This document shows, in pieces, positions 6,856 through 14,791 of a DNA stretch of 31,566 nucleotides (positions are counted from its first letter, which is position 1; every line of letters starts with the position of its first letter). The notes below the pieces were generated by a model, which did not search any database, was not told the origin of the DNA, and worked only from the letters and a program-made list of their open reading frames with translations. The position numbers and the translations under genes were made by a program. The stretch lies in NCBI GenBank assembly GCA_035604335.1, contig DATNIT010000167.1:1-31566 (forward strand). The letters are read 5' to 3'. Source of the DNA: DASZHJ01 sp035604335 (GTDB lineage: Bacteria; Pseudomonadota; Alphaproteobacteria; ATCC43930; CGMCC-115725).

Positions 6856-9800
6856 CTACCGCGCCTCGACTACCACACTGCCCATCGCCGTGCGGGCTCG
6901 CACCGATGGGCGGTACATGTCCTCGATCCCGGCGGCGGGCAGCACGTAAGTCCCGGGCGTGATGGCGCGGACGATGTAGGCGAGAGAGAACGTCACGTCG
7001 TTCTCGCGGTCGTCATCGCCCCAGTAGTAGCCGCCATTGCCGGAGACCACGAACGAGGCGACGTAGCGGTCATCGCGCGCCTCGGTGAGGCGTGTGAAAC
7101 GCTGCTTGGCGAGCCAGTCATAGCCCGTGGCGCCGTCGTCGTTGACCCGCACGGGTCCCTCGATCTCCAGGCCGGCGGGCAGCAGATCGCGTACCACCAT
7201 CTCGTGATGACGGTTGTCATCGAGCTTGCCCAAGAGCGTCACGATGATGCGGTCGTTCTGCTTGAGGTGGGCGAGATCGGCCGGCTTGCCGTCGAGCGTG
7301 AAGAATTGGCGCGAGAGACTGGCGCCCTTGGCCTCTGGCGGCAGCGGCTCGCTGGGCACACCCTCCACGGTGACCGTCGCGAAGAGCTCGCGATCCCCGC
7401 GGTTGGTGATGCGGTAGCCCTTGCCGATGTCGGCCGCCTCGGGCGTCAAAGTCACGGGATCGCCGCTCGCCGTCACCGCCACGCCATTGACGGCGACCTG
7501 CATCGGCGTCCGCCGCTCGGCGAGGGCATGCTGTGCCAGCATGAGCCACGCCTTCTCCTGGGTGGTGAGGTCCTCCGGCAGATCGGTCGCGCTCTCGAAG
7601 CGCTGGAACAGGCGGTTCACCAGCGTGGTCTGCTTCGCCTCCGCGGCCACGCGGACCAGGCCGGCCCAATCGCGGAGCGAGGAGCCGTAATAGTCGTCGT
7701 CATAGAAGATACGGAACGGTCCGCGCACCGGACCGAGCGCGAGGTTTTCGACGCGCGCAAAAGCGGCGCGGCTCCGCGACACATCGCCCGCGAGCGCCAA
7801 GGCGGCGGCAAGCTGGCCCTCCGGCAGCGCCCGGCGCGTGCCAGTTGATGTCGTGTCGTAGAGATAGCGGAGGTCGGCGAGCGAGGCGCCGCCGAGCCTT
7901 GCGAGGAGATATGCCGCATAGTCGCGAGTCGAATTGAACACGCCCTTCGGCCGGTTCTCGTAGCGCGCCTGCTGGACCGGCTCCTCCTGGACAATTCGGC
8001 GGAGCCAGGCCTGGCCGCGCTGGAGCGTGTCGTCGGATACCGCGTAGCCTTGGGCTCGTGCCGAGAAAAGGAAATCCAGCGCATAAACGCTGAGCCAGTC
8101 ATAGGCGGGGAAGCTCGGACCCCAGAAGCCGAAATTCCCGTCGACGCGCTGCATGTCGACGACGCGCTCCACGGCTTTCTGCACGCGGTCGCGGACGCCT
8201 GGGTCGGTCTTGTCGTGGGTCAGCAGCGCCACGTCGTTGAAGTAGAGCAGCGGGAAGGCGCGGCTCGTGGTCTGCTCGATGCAGCCATAGGGGTAGCGGT
8301 CGAGCGAGCGCAGCAGGCCGGAGACCGGCAGGCTCCGCCACGTCGCTAAGCTCACGCTCACCCCGGCGGTACCGGGAACGTAGCCCTCGATCAGATCCGA
8401 GCTCAGGTCCGTGTCCTTGCCGGAGGCGAGCGTCAGCACGCTCGTCCGGGTGATCGGTTCCTGCGCGCCGCGTACGGCGATCTGCCATTGGCGATCGACC
8501 GCGAAACCGTCGGGCCCGCTCAGATGCAGAGTGAAGGTGCCGATCCCGACGTCGCCGGCGGCGATCGGGAGCGCGACCAGCTGGCGCTCGCCGGCGGCCA
8601 GCGTGACGGTGCGCTCATGCTCGCCGGAGAACGAGACGGCGCCCTCCGCAGTGAAGGCCGCGCGGTAGTCGCCGGGTTTGCCGTCGAGATTGTGCAGGCT
8701 GAGGCTCAAGCGGCTCTGGTCCTGCGGAGTGAGGAAACGCGGCAGCACCACGTCGGAGACGACGGGGTCGCGCACGGTCAGGTGCGCCTCGGCCTCGCCG
8801 ACCTTGTGGCGGTCGAATGCCACCGCCATCAGCCGAAGCTCGCCCTCGAAATCCGGCACCTCGATGGGCACGGTGACGTGGCCCTGGGCATCCACTGCGA
8901 CGAAGCCCGAGAACAGCGCCACCGTTCTCGTGGGCACCACCGGCAAGGCCGCACCGCCGATGCTGTCGCCGCCCTGGCGGATCGCGCCCACGGGGCCATC
9001 GCCCGAGATCAGCCGGCCGTAGTCGTCGCGGATGTCGAGCGCCAGCCGCCGCTTGCCGAAATAGAACTTGGTCGGCGCCGGGCTCTCGAAGCGGGTCAGC
9101 TGCAGGATTCCCTCGTCGACAGCGGCGAGCATGAGATAGGTCTTCTCGCCCGCGGTCAGGTTCTTAACCGTGATCGGCAGGGTGACGGTCTGGCGCGGCA
9201 GCACCTTGTCGGGTGCGCCGATCTCGACGCCGAGCGTGCGCGGTGCCGCGTCGATCGGCAGCCAAGCGACGCCGATGGCGCGGGTGGGCGCCCGCTCGCT
9301 GCCGCCCTTCAGCGGCTTGTAGCTCGCGAAGATCGCATAGGCGCCGGTGCCCCACTCCGCCGTCACCGGCACCTCGATGGTGGCGCCCTCGGCGGGCACG
9401 TGGACGAGGCGTGTCGCGAGCACGCGGTCGCTGGCGATGACCAACAGCCCTTCGCCGGCGGTCGGCGGCCGGATCGCGAGCTTCGCGGTCTCGCCGGGCA
9501 GGTAGCGCTCCTTGTCCGCGCTCACTTCGCCCTTGTCCGGGCGGTCCTCGGCGAGGTCGCCGCGCCAGCCCGAGCTGAAGCGCACGCTGCTGGCGCCGCC
9601 ACTGTCGGCGTCCGTCACCGTCAGGCGGTAATAGCCCCACGGCAGGCGATACTTGAATTCGCCCGGCTGGTCCGGCGTCACCGAGACCGTGCCGTCGGTG
9701 ACGGGTACGTCGAAGGTCGTGCGTTCGTAACGGTACTGCCGGTCGCTGCGGTACCAGTGGTACTCGCTCTCCTCGCGCACCAGGGCATAGCGCAGTCCCT

Positions 9801-11823
9801 CGCGTGCCATCGGCTTGCCGTCGGCGTCCACGGCCGCGATATCGAAGGCTGCTTCGCTGTCTTCCTCGATGCGGTTGTCACGGAAGCGCGGGTGCAGGCC
9901 GATGAAGAGCGGCTTGGTGCGAACCGGCAGGCTGATGTCGGTGTCCGTGCTGCGGCCGCCGGGCTCGAAGATCGAGACCTTGATCGAGGCCTTGAGCGGC
10001 CGCGTGCTGTCCGGCATCTTCTCGATCTGGCCGCCGACTTTTGAGTGGCCGTCGGCGTCGGTCTGATCGACCGTGAGCTCGATGGGCTCTTCCTTGAATT
10101 TCTCCTCCTCGAGGCCGAAGCGCCAGCCGCGATAGCTCGGGAAGGGCGCGGGATCGATCGTCAGGGTCGCCTCGGCCTCGCCTTGGAGATCGGCGCCGGG
10201 CGCGCCGTAAAGGAACCGCGCGGCGACGTCGACCGGGATCGCTTCGCCCGGCGTGATCGCAGGCGCCGTGGCGGTGAGCTCGACCTTGAGCCGCTGCGGC
10301 ACGAAATCCTGCACCTCGAACTCCACATGGCCCACGGCATCGCCCTTGGGGTCGAGGTAGGCGTCCACCTGCCAGCGGCCGTGCGCCGCCGTCTCCGTGA
10401 GCGCGAGGTCGTAGTGCTCAGCGCCTACGGCCTCGTCGGCGAGGGTGGCGCGCCGGTACTCGACGCCATCCGGTCGGCGCGCAATCAGGGTGAGGACGGT
10501 GCCGGGCATGGCCTCGGCCAAGCGGTCGCGCAGCAGCGCCACGATGTGGACGATCTCGCGCGGGCGATAGATGCCACGCTCGGTATAGAGGTAGGCATCG
10601 ACCGGGCCCGGTAGCGCTCGACCGTCGACGCCGCGGTCGGAGAGGTCGAAGGAAGGCCGCGTCACATCCTCGAAGGTGAAGTCGCCTTCGGCGCCATAGG
10701 CCATGACGGCGACCGGCGCGGATCCGCCGGGCCCCCGCATCAGGCCCGGATCGAAGCGGACATGGCCGTCGGCGTCCGTCGTCACCCGCGCGAGCTCGTC
10801 GTTGTCCCGCGCGATCAGCGCCACGGCGAGGCCCGGCAGCGGCAGGGCCGAGCCCAAGGCGCGGGCGAAGACATGGAGTCCGTCGGCGCCGCTCATGGTG
10901 GTGAGGCCGATGTCCGTGTCGATCACCCACTGAACCGCCTGGGGCTGATAGTCGCCGCTGTCGTCATCATCGTCGCCCCCATGCCGCTTGCTGCGCCCGG
11001 CGGAATTCTCGGCGGTGAGGACGTAGACGCCCGGCTTGCGCTGCGGGATCGCTTGGCCGATCGGGAAGAGCGTGGTCACCGTGGTGTTCTTCGCGCCGGT
11101 GATAGCGAGCTCGCCTTCCCAGGCCTTGGCGCCCTGGGCATCTCGGACCTGGTTGAGCTCGTAGGGGTAGGCTTGGCGCTCCAGGAGCTGGTCGCGGCGG
11201 ATCTGGGAGACCAGCCGGTCCGGCACGCGGTAGACCGTCACGTGGAGCTTCTCGACGTTGACCGTCGTGATCGGCACGCCCGGGAGGCTCTGGCGGGGGA
11301 GCACGAGGCCTTCGCGAAACGCAATGAGCGGCGGCCGGTCCGTGAGCGAGAGGTCCACCGTCTTATCGCTGGGCAGCTTGTGCCCGGAAGCCGCCGGCAA
11401 CCCGGCTTTGAGCCCCGCTTGGTACTGCGTGCCGAAGGCGAGGCCCGTCAGGCAGAGGCGGCGGCCATCGACCTTGATCGCGGGCTTCGCCGCCGGCTTC
11501 AGAGTGAAGAAGGCGGCGTAATCGGTCTGCCCGCTCGCGTCCAAGGGCTCATTGAAGATGAGGCAGGTGACGGCCTGCGCCTTGGTGGTATCGACGTCGG
11601 AGTATTCGTAGAGCAGGCTTGTGGACAGCGGAGCGGGGCCAGGCGCGGTAGCCGCCGCGGTGGTCGCGGCTGGGGTAGCCGGCGCGGCGGGCGCTGGCGG
11701 CGCGCCGCTGCTCGCGACGGTCGGCTCGGGTGGGGGTGCCTTGCTTGGCCGAAGAACGAGCACGCCAATAGCGCTGAGCCCGGCCACTGCGACCGCAGCC
11801 GCGACCAAAACCGTCCGACGCAT
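6856..11823 (-). CDS. Bacterial alpha-2-macroglobulin (thioester protease trap)
   Basis: A 1655-residue periplasmic protein matching the length of E. coli YfhM (about 1650). Residues 5-25 are a hydrophobic N-terminal segment followed by a Pro/Ala-rich linker. There is no lipobox cysteine, so it is probably held by an uncleaved anchor rather than a lipid, unlike YfhM. Macroglobulin domains follow, with a typical MG2 motif YTERGIYRPRE near 412 and the central A2M segment around 960-1060. The thioester motif C-I-E-Q is intact at C1181 (codons 8283-8272), in the context YPYGCIEQTTSRAFPLLYFN, and is followed by the alpha-helical thioester domain. Such proteins are thought to trap attacking proteases covalently and to guard the wall with PBP1C, encoded directly downstream. 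ATG 11823 has GAGG 6 nt upstream. An acidic run (DDDDD) near residue 283 is unusual. Confidence 0.93.
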   Translation of the reverse strand: MRRTVLVAAAVAVAGLSAIGVLVLRPSKAPPPEPTVASSGAPPAPAAPATPAATTAAATAPGPAPLSTSLLYEYSDVDTTKAQAVTCLIFNEPLDASGQTDYAAFFTLKPAAKPAIKVDGRRLCLTGLAFGTQYQAGLKAGLPAASGHKLPSDKTVDLSLTDRPPLIAFREGLVLPRQSLPGVPITTVNVEKLHVTVYRVPDRLVSQIRRDQLLERQAYPYELNQVRDAQGAKAWEGELAITGAKNTTVTTLFPIGQAIPQRKPGVYVLTAENSAGRSKRHGGDDDDDSGDYQPQAVQWVIDTDIGLTTMSGADGLHVFARALGSALPLPGLAVALIARDNDELARVTTDADGHVRFDPGLMRGPGGSAPVAVMAYGAEGDFTFEDVTRPSFDLSDRGVDGRALPGPVDAYLYTERGIYRPREIVHIVALLRDRLAEAMPGTVLTLIARRPDGVEYRRATLADEAVGAEHYDLALTETAAHGRWQVDAYLDPKGDAVGHVEFEVQDFVPQRLKVELTATAPAITPGEAIPVDVAARFLYGAPGADLQGEAEATLTIDPAPFPSYRGWRFGLEEEKFKEEPIELTVDQTDADGHSKVGGQIEKMPDSTRPLKASIKVSIFEPGGRSTDTDISLPVRTKPLFIGLHPRFRDNRIEEDSEAAFDIAAVDADGKPMAREGLRYALVREESEYHWYRSDRQYRYERTTFDVPVTDGTVSVTPDQPGEFKYRLPWGYYRLTVTDADSGGASSVRFSSGWRGDLAEDRPDKGEVSADKERYLPGETAKLAIRPPTAGEGLLVIASDRVLATRLVHVPAEGATIEVPVTAEWGTGAYAIFASYKPLKGGSERAPTRAIGVAWLPIDAAPRTLGVEIGAPDKVLPRQTVTLPITVKNLTAGEKTYLMLAAVDEGILQLTRFESPAPTKFYFGKRRLALDIRDDYGRLISGDGPVGAIRQGGDSIGGAALPVVPTRTVALFSGFVAVDAQGHVTVPIEVPDFEGELRLMAVAFDRHKVGEAEAHLTVRDPVVSDVVLPRFLTPQDQSRLSLSLHNLDGKPGDYRAAFTAEGAVSFSGEHERTVTLAAGERQLVALPIAAGDVGIGTFTLHLSGPDGFAVDRQWQIAVRGAQEPITRTSVLTLASGKDTDLSSDLIEGYVPGTAGVSVSLATWRSLPVSGLLRSLDRYPYGCIEQTTSRAFPLLYFNDVALLTHDKTDPGVRDRVQKAVERVVDMQRVDGNFGFWGPSFPAYDWLSVYALDFLFSARAQGYAVSDDTLQRGQAWLRRIVQEEPVQQARYENRPKGVFNSTRDYAAYLLARLGGASLADLRYLYDTTSTGTRRALPEGQLAAALALAGDVSRSRAAFARVENLALGPVRGPFRIFYDDDYYGSSLRDWAGLVRVAAEAKQTTLVNRLFQRFESATDLPEDLTTQEKAWLMLAQHALAERRTPMQVAVNGVAVTASGDPVTLTPEAADIGKGYRITNRGDRELFATVTVEGVPSEPLPPEAKGASLSRQFFTLDGKPADLAHLKQNDRIIVTLLGKLDDNRHHEMVVRDLLPAGLEIEGPVRVNDDGATGYDWLAKQRFTRLTEARDDRYVASFVVSGNGGYYWGDDDRENDVTFSLAYIVRAITPGTYVLPAAGIEDMYRPSVRARTAMGSVVVEAR

Positions 11824-12050
11824 GGGAGACCTCGACGCCTGGGTGTGGTGACGCCGAGGATCACGTTAGGCTCACCGAGCCCGCCGGTAAAGTGACGGCG
11901 CCGCTTGACAACGCGCAGTTTGGCGCCGGTGCGCGCTCTCCAAGACACACAAGAATGGCGCCATGATGACGCGACTGTGAGATGACTGTGGCGCCGACCG
12001 CGAAGCTGGGTTAAGCACGGATCGAGCGATCCCGGCGGCGAGGCCAACCG
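11824..12050. promoter_or_regulatory. Divergent intergenic region between the macroglobulin and MoxR genes
   Basis: These 227 bp separate two divergent operons and should hold both promoters. Four GGCGCC palindromes occur within 99 bp (starting at 11897, 11922, 11957 and 11990); the third extends to ATGGCGCCAT. A GACTGTG direct repeat lies at about 11973-11990. A perfect TTGACA at 11905-11910 has no acceptable -10 partner 16-18 nt downstream, so I do not call a specific promoter. GAGG 7 nt before ATG 12051 is the MoxR ribosome site. Confidence 0.4.
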
Positions 12051-12905
12051 ATGCATCGTTTCCAAGGCACCAAGACTTACGTCGCGACCGAGGATCTCCG
12101 CGTCGCCGTGAACGCGGCGATCGCGCTCGAGCGTCCGCTGCTGGTCAAGGGCGAGCCCGGTACCGGCAAGACGATCCTGGCGCACGAAATCGCCGCTGCG
12201 CTCGGCAAGAACCTCATCACGTGGCACATCAAGTCGACCACCAAGGCGCAGCAGGGGCTTTACGAGTACGACGCCGTGGCGCGGTTGCGCGACAGTCAGC
12301 TCGGCGACGCCAAGGTCGCCGACATCCGCAACTACATCCAGCGCGGCAAGCTATGGGACGCCTTCGTGGCCGACGAGGCGCCCGTGCTGCTGATCGACGA
12401 GATCGACAAAGCGGATATCGAGTTCCCGAACGATCTGCTGCTCGAGCTCGACCGCATGGAGTTCTTCGTCTACGAGACCCGCGAGACCGTGATCGCGAAG
12501 CAGCGCCCGATCGTGGTGATCACGTCCAACAACGAGAAGGAATTGCCGGACGCATTCCTGCGCCGCTGCTTCTTCCATTACATCCGCTTCCCCGATCGCG
12601 ACACCATGACCGAGATCGTCGAGGTGCATTATCCCGGCTTGCAAAAGAAGCTGCTCGCGGAGGCGCTTGGGGCCTTCTACGAGATCCGCGAGGTGCCGGG
12701 TCTCAAGAAGAAGCCGTCGACTTCAGAGCTCCTGGACTGGATCAAGCTCCTGGTTGTCGAGGACATCTCGCCGGAGGTGCTGCGCACGCGCGATCCCGCG
12801 AAACTGATCCCGCCGCTCCACGGCGCCCTCCTCAAGAACGAGCAGGACGTGCACCTGTTCGAGCGCCTGGCCTTCCTGCATCGCCGCGAGCGCGGCGGCG
12901 GTTGA
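12051..12905 (+). CDS. MoxR-family AAA+ ATPase
   Basis: A 284-residue cytoplasmic AAA+ ATPase of the MoxR/AAA_5 type. Walker A is GEPGTGKT (34-41), Walker B is LLIDEID (113-119), the sensor-1 segment is TSNN (158-161), and the arginine-rich segment AFLRRCFFHYIRFP follows. A short C-terminal lid domain completes it. MoxR ATPases work as chaperones with VWA partners to mature or insert cofactors into enzyme complexes; CoxD/CoxE and NorQ/NorD are examples. The next gene, 20 nt downstream, encodes such a VWA protein. No client enzyme lies beside the pair, so the target is unknown. Confidence 0.92.
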   Translation: MHRFQGTKTYVATEDLRVAVNAAIALERPLLVKGEPGTGKTILAHEIAAALGKNLITWHIKSTTKAQQGLYEYDAVARLRDSQLGDAKVADIRNYIQRGKLWDAFVADEAPVLLIDEIDKADIEFPNDLLLELDRMEFFVYETRETVIAKQRPIVVITSNNEKELPDAFLRRCFFHYIRFPDRDTMTEIVEVHYPGLQKKLLAEALGAFYEIREVPGLKKKPSTSELLDWIKLLVVEDISPEVLRTRDPAKLIPPLHGALLKNEQDVHLFERLAFLHRRERGGG

Positions 12906-12925
12906 GCATCATGGGCCGCTGAGGC

Positions 12926-14101
12926 ATGTTCGCGGGCTTCTTCCTCGAGCTGCGCCAGGCGAAGGTTCCGGTGTCCTTGCGGGAATACCTCACGCTCCTG
13001 GAGGCGATGAGGCGGAACCTCGCGGACTATAGCGTCGAGGATTTCTACTACCTCTCGCGCGCGGCGCTCGTGAAGGACGAGCGCAATCTCGACAAGTTCG
13101 ATCGCGTGTTCGGGCATCACTTCAAGGGCATCGAGACGATCGGCGATGCCGGGATCGAGATTCCCGAGGAGTGGCTCCGCAAGCTCGCGGAGAAGGTGCT
13201 GACCGAGGAGGAGAAAAAGCTCATCGAGTCGCTGGGCGGCTGGGAGAAGCTGATGGAGACGCTGCAGAAGCGTCTCGCCGAGCAGAAGGGCCGGCATCAG
13301 GGCGGCAGCAAGTGGATCGGCACCGCCGGCACGTCCCCCTTCGGCGCCTATGGCTACAATCCCGAAGGAGTTCGGATCGGCCAGGATGGCAGCCGTAACA
13401 AGCGCGCGGTCAAGGTCTGGGACAAGCGCGAGTTCAAGAACCTCGACGATCAGATCGAGCTCGGCACGCGCAACATCAAGCTGGCGCTGCGCCGCCTGCG
13501 GCAGTTCGCGCGCGAGGGTGCGCCAACCGAGCTCGATCTCGACGACACCATCCGCTCGACCGCGCGGAACGCCGGCTGGCTCGACCTGAAGCTCAGGCCC
13601 GAGCGTCACAACGCCGTGAAGGTGCTGCTGTTCCTGGATATCGGTGGCTCCATGGACGAGCACGTCAAGACCTGCGCGGAGCTGTTCTCCGCGGCGCGCG
13701 GCGAGTTCAAGCACCTGGAGCACTACTACTTCCACAACTGCCCTTACGAGGCGGTCTGGAAGGACGCCTGGCGCCGGCACGTCGAGCGCACGCCGACGGC
13801 CCAGGTGCTGCACACCTACGATCAGAGCTACAAGCTGATCTTCGTCGGCGACGCCAGCATGAGCCCGTACGAGATCATGCAGCCCGGCGGCAGCGTCGAG
13901 CACTGGAACGCCGAGGCCGGCGAGACTTGGCTCAGACGGCTCGTGGCCACGTATCCGAAGGCGGTGTGGCTCAACCCCGTGCCGGAGCGCTATTGGGCCG
14001 GCACGCAATCGATCGGCATGATCCGCGAGCTCATGGAAGCCCGCATGTTCCCGCTCACCCTGGATGGCCTCGACCGCGCGATGCGGCGGCTGACGCGGTA
14101 A
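12926..14101 (+). CDS. CoxE-like VWA domain protein
   Basis: A 391-residue protein, probably cytoplasmic, with no signal peptide or membrane helix. The N-terminal half (1-180) is helical and charged and starts MFAGFFLELRQAKVPVSLRE, typical of CoxE-like proteins. The C-terminal half (about 228-385) is a VWA fold. Its metal-binding MIDAS reads D238-I-G-G-S242, where the classical motif is D-x-S-x-S, so the first serine is glycine. The aspartate and second serine are kept, and a FVGDASMSPYE segment later supplies another acidic loop. It probably acts with the MoxR ATPase encoded upstream as a two-part chaperone. ATG 12926 is chosen from homology; GAGG lies only 1 nt upstream, too close to be a good ribosome site, so translation may be coupled to the ATPase gene. 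Confidence 0.88.
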   Translation: MFAGFFLELRQAKVPVSLREYLTLLEAMRRNLADYSVEDFYYLSRAALVKDERNLDKFDRVFGHHFKGIETIGDAGIEIPEEWLRKLAEKVLTEEEKKLIESLGGWEKLMETLQKRLAEQKGRHQGGSKWIGTAGTSPFGAYGYNPEGVRIGQDGSRNKRAVKVWDKREFKNLDDQIELGTRNIKLALRRLRQFAREGAPTELDLDDTIRSTARNAGWLDLKLRPERHNAVKVLLFLDIGGSMDEHVKTCAELFSAARGEFKHLEHYYFHNCPYEAVWKDAWRRHVERTPTAQVLHTYDQSYKLIFVGDASMSPYEIMQPGGSVEHWNAEAGETWLRRLVATYPKAVWLNPVPERYWAGTQSIGMIRELMEARMFPLTLDGLDRAMRRLTR

Positions 14102-14111
14102 TCTAGACCGA

Positions 14112-14159
14112 CAAAATTACTCGGGCGACGAGAGTTGGTGTCGCGGCTCGTCGCCCGAG
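14112..14159 (-). terminator. Intrinsic terminator of gcrA
   Basis: CTCGGGCGACGAG (14120-14132) and CTCGTCGCCCGAG (14147-14159) form a perfect 13-bp stem with a 14-nt loop. Read on the minus strand, the stem is followed directly by TAATTTTGT, a short U-rich tract. It begins 33 nt past the gcrA stop. On the plus strand no T-run follows, so it serves the convergent VWA gene less well. Confidence 0.78.
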
Positions 14160-14192
14160 GAAAACAACACTATGGCCGTCGCTCGCGGAAAA

Positions 14193-14555
14193 TTAAGCCG
14201 CGCTTGAGCTCTTCGGCCGGATGTAGGCCATCCGCGCGTGCTCGGCGCAGTAGGGCTTGCCCGGGACCGGCGGCGCGTCGCAGAAGCGGAAGCCCTTGTC
14301 GCCGGGATGGCCGATCGGCCACGAGCAGCTCGGGCCCGAGAGCGCGACCACCTTCGGCTTGACGACCTTCTGGATGCGCGGACCCGGCTTGCGCTTCAAC
14401 GGCGACGGGCGTGGCGTCAGCAGCAGGCGATGGGCCTTGCCGACCACCGCGTTTTTCGTGACGCCGATCCGTCGGCCGATTTCCGCGGTCGACAGGCCAT
14501 CCTTCCAGAGCTGGGTCAGTTGGGTGATGCGCTCGGGAGTCCAAATTGATTCCAT
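14193..14555 (-). CDS. gcrA: GcrA cell cycle regulator
   Basis: A 120-residue transcription regulator restricted to Alphaproteobacteria. It binds promoters, often methylated at GANTC by CcrM, and works through the sigma-70 subunit to drive cell-cycle genes. The N-terminal DNA-binding helices are conserved (IWTPERITQLTQLWKDGLS, then AEIGRRIGVTKNAVVGKAHR). A basic Pro/Lys linker (48-68) leads to a Cys/His-rich C-terminal part with C77, H83, C92, C103 and H106, all typical of GcrA. The start is ATG 14555, with GGGGA 5 nt upstream. The frame is open further upstream (ATG at about 14612), but the homology begins at MESIWTPE. It lies 113 nt downstream of cydX on the same strand and ends at a strong terminator. 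Confidence 0.95.
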   Translation of the reverse strand: MESIWTPERITQLTQLWKDGLSTAEIGRRIGVTKNAVVGKAHRLLLTPRPSPLKRKPGPRIQKVVKPKVVALSGPSCSWPIGHPGDKGFRFCDAPPVPGKPYCAEHARMAYIRPKSSSAA

Positions 14556-14571
14556 GGGATCCCCACCGTAT

Positions 14572-14600
14572 GCTGTGGCTCCACAGCCACTAGTTACTAG
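14572..14600. promoter_or_regulatory. Two adjacent palindromes upstream of gcrA
   Basis: GCTGTGG-CT-CCACAGC (14572-14587) is a perfect 7-bp inverted repeat with a 2-nt centre, and CTAGT-T-ACTAG (14590-14600) is a second palindrome 2 nt away. They lie 17-45 nt before the gcrA start codon, a suitable place for an operator or a leader hairpin. A minus-strand TTGTCCACA (14647-14655) nearby is close to, but not a full match for, a DnaA box (TTWTNCACA). Confidence 0.4.
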
Positions 14601-14668
14601 ATACAGTACCATGGTGGGTATCGGCTCGCCAATACTCTTGCGGGTCTGTGGACAACTTTGCCGGGCAG

Positions 14669-14776
14669 TCAGATCCGAGGTTCCGGGTCGTCCTCGGTGA
14701 GCTCGAGCCACATCGCGTTCAGAATGGCGAAGGCACAGGCGAGACCCACGCCCAGGACCCAGCTGAAGTACCACAT
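14669..14776 (-). CDS. cydX: Cytochrome bd oxidase small subunit CydX
   Basis: A 35-residue single-helix membrane protein that stabilises the hemes of cytochrome bd oxidase. The sequence starts MWYFSWVLGVGLACAFAILN and continues AMWLELTEDDPEPRI, the standard CydX pattern (MWYFxWxLG at the start, N-A-x-W-x-E after the helix). It begins 15 nt after the cydB stop, with GAGGGAGA about 9 nt upstream of the ATG. E. coli CydX is 37 residues. Genes this short are usually skipped by automatic annotation. Confidence 0.93.
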   Translation of the reverse strand: MWYFSWVLGVGLACAFAILNAMWLELTEDDPEPRI

Positions 14777-14791
14777 GGCCTGTTGTCTCCC

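Noticed and set aside
6349..10044. Two long plus-strand open frames (6349-7848 and 8488-10044) opposite the macroglobulin and pbpC genes
   Set aside because: Both are Arg/Ala/Glu-rich antisense shadows of well-supported genes and have no family signature.
11905..11910. Perfect TTGACA as a promoter for the MoxR gene
   Set aside because: Nothing resembling a -10 hexamer occurs 16-18 nt downstream.
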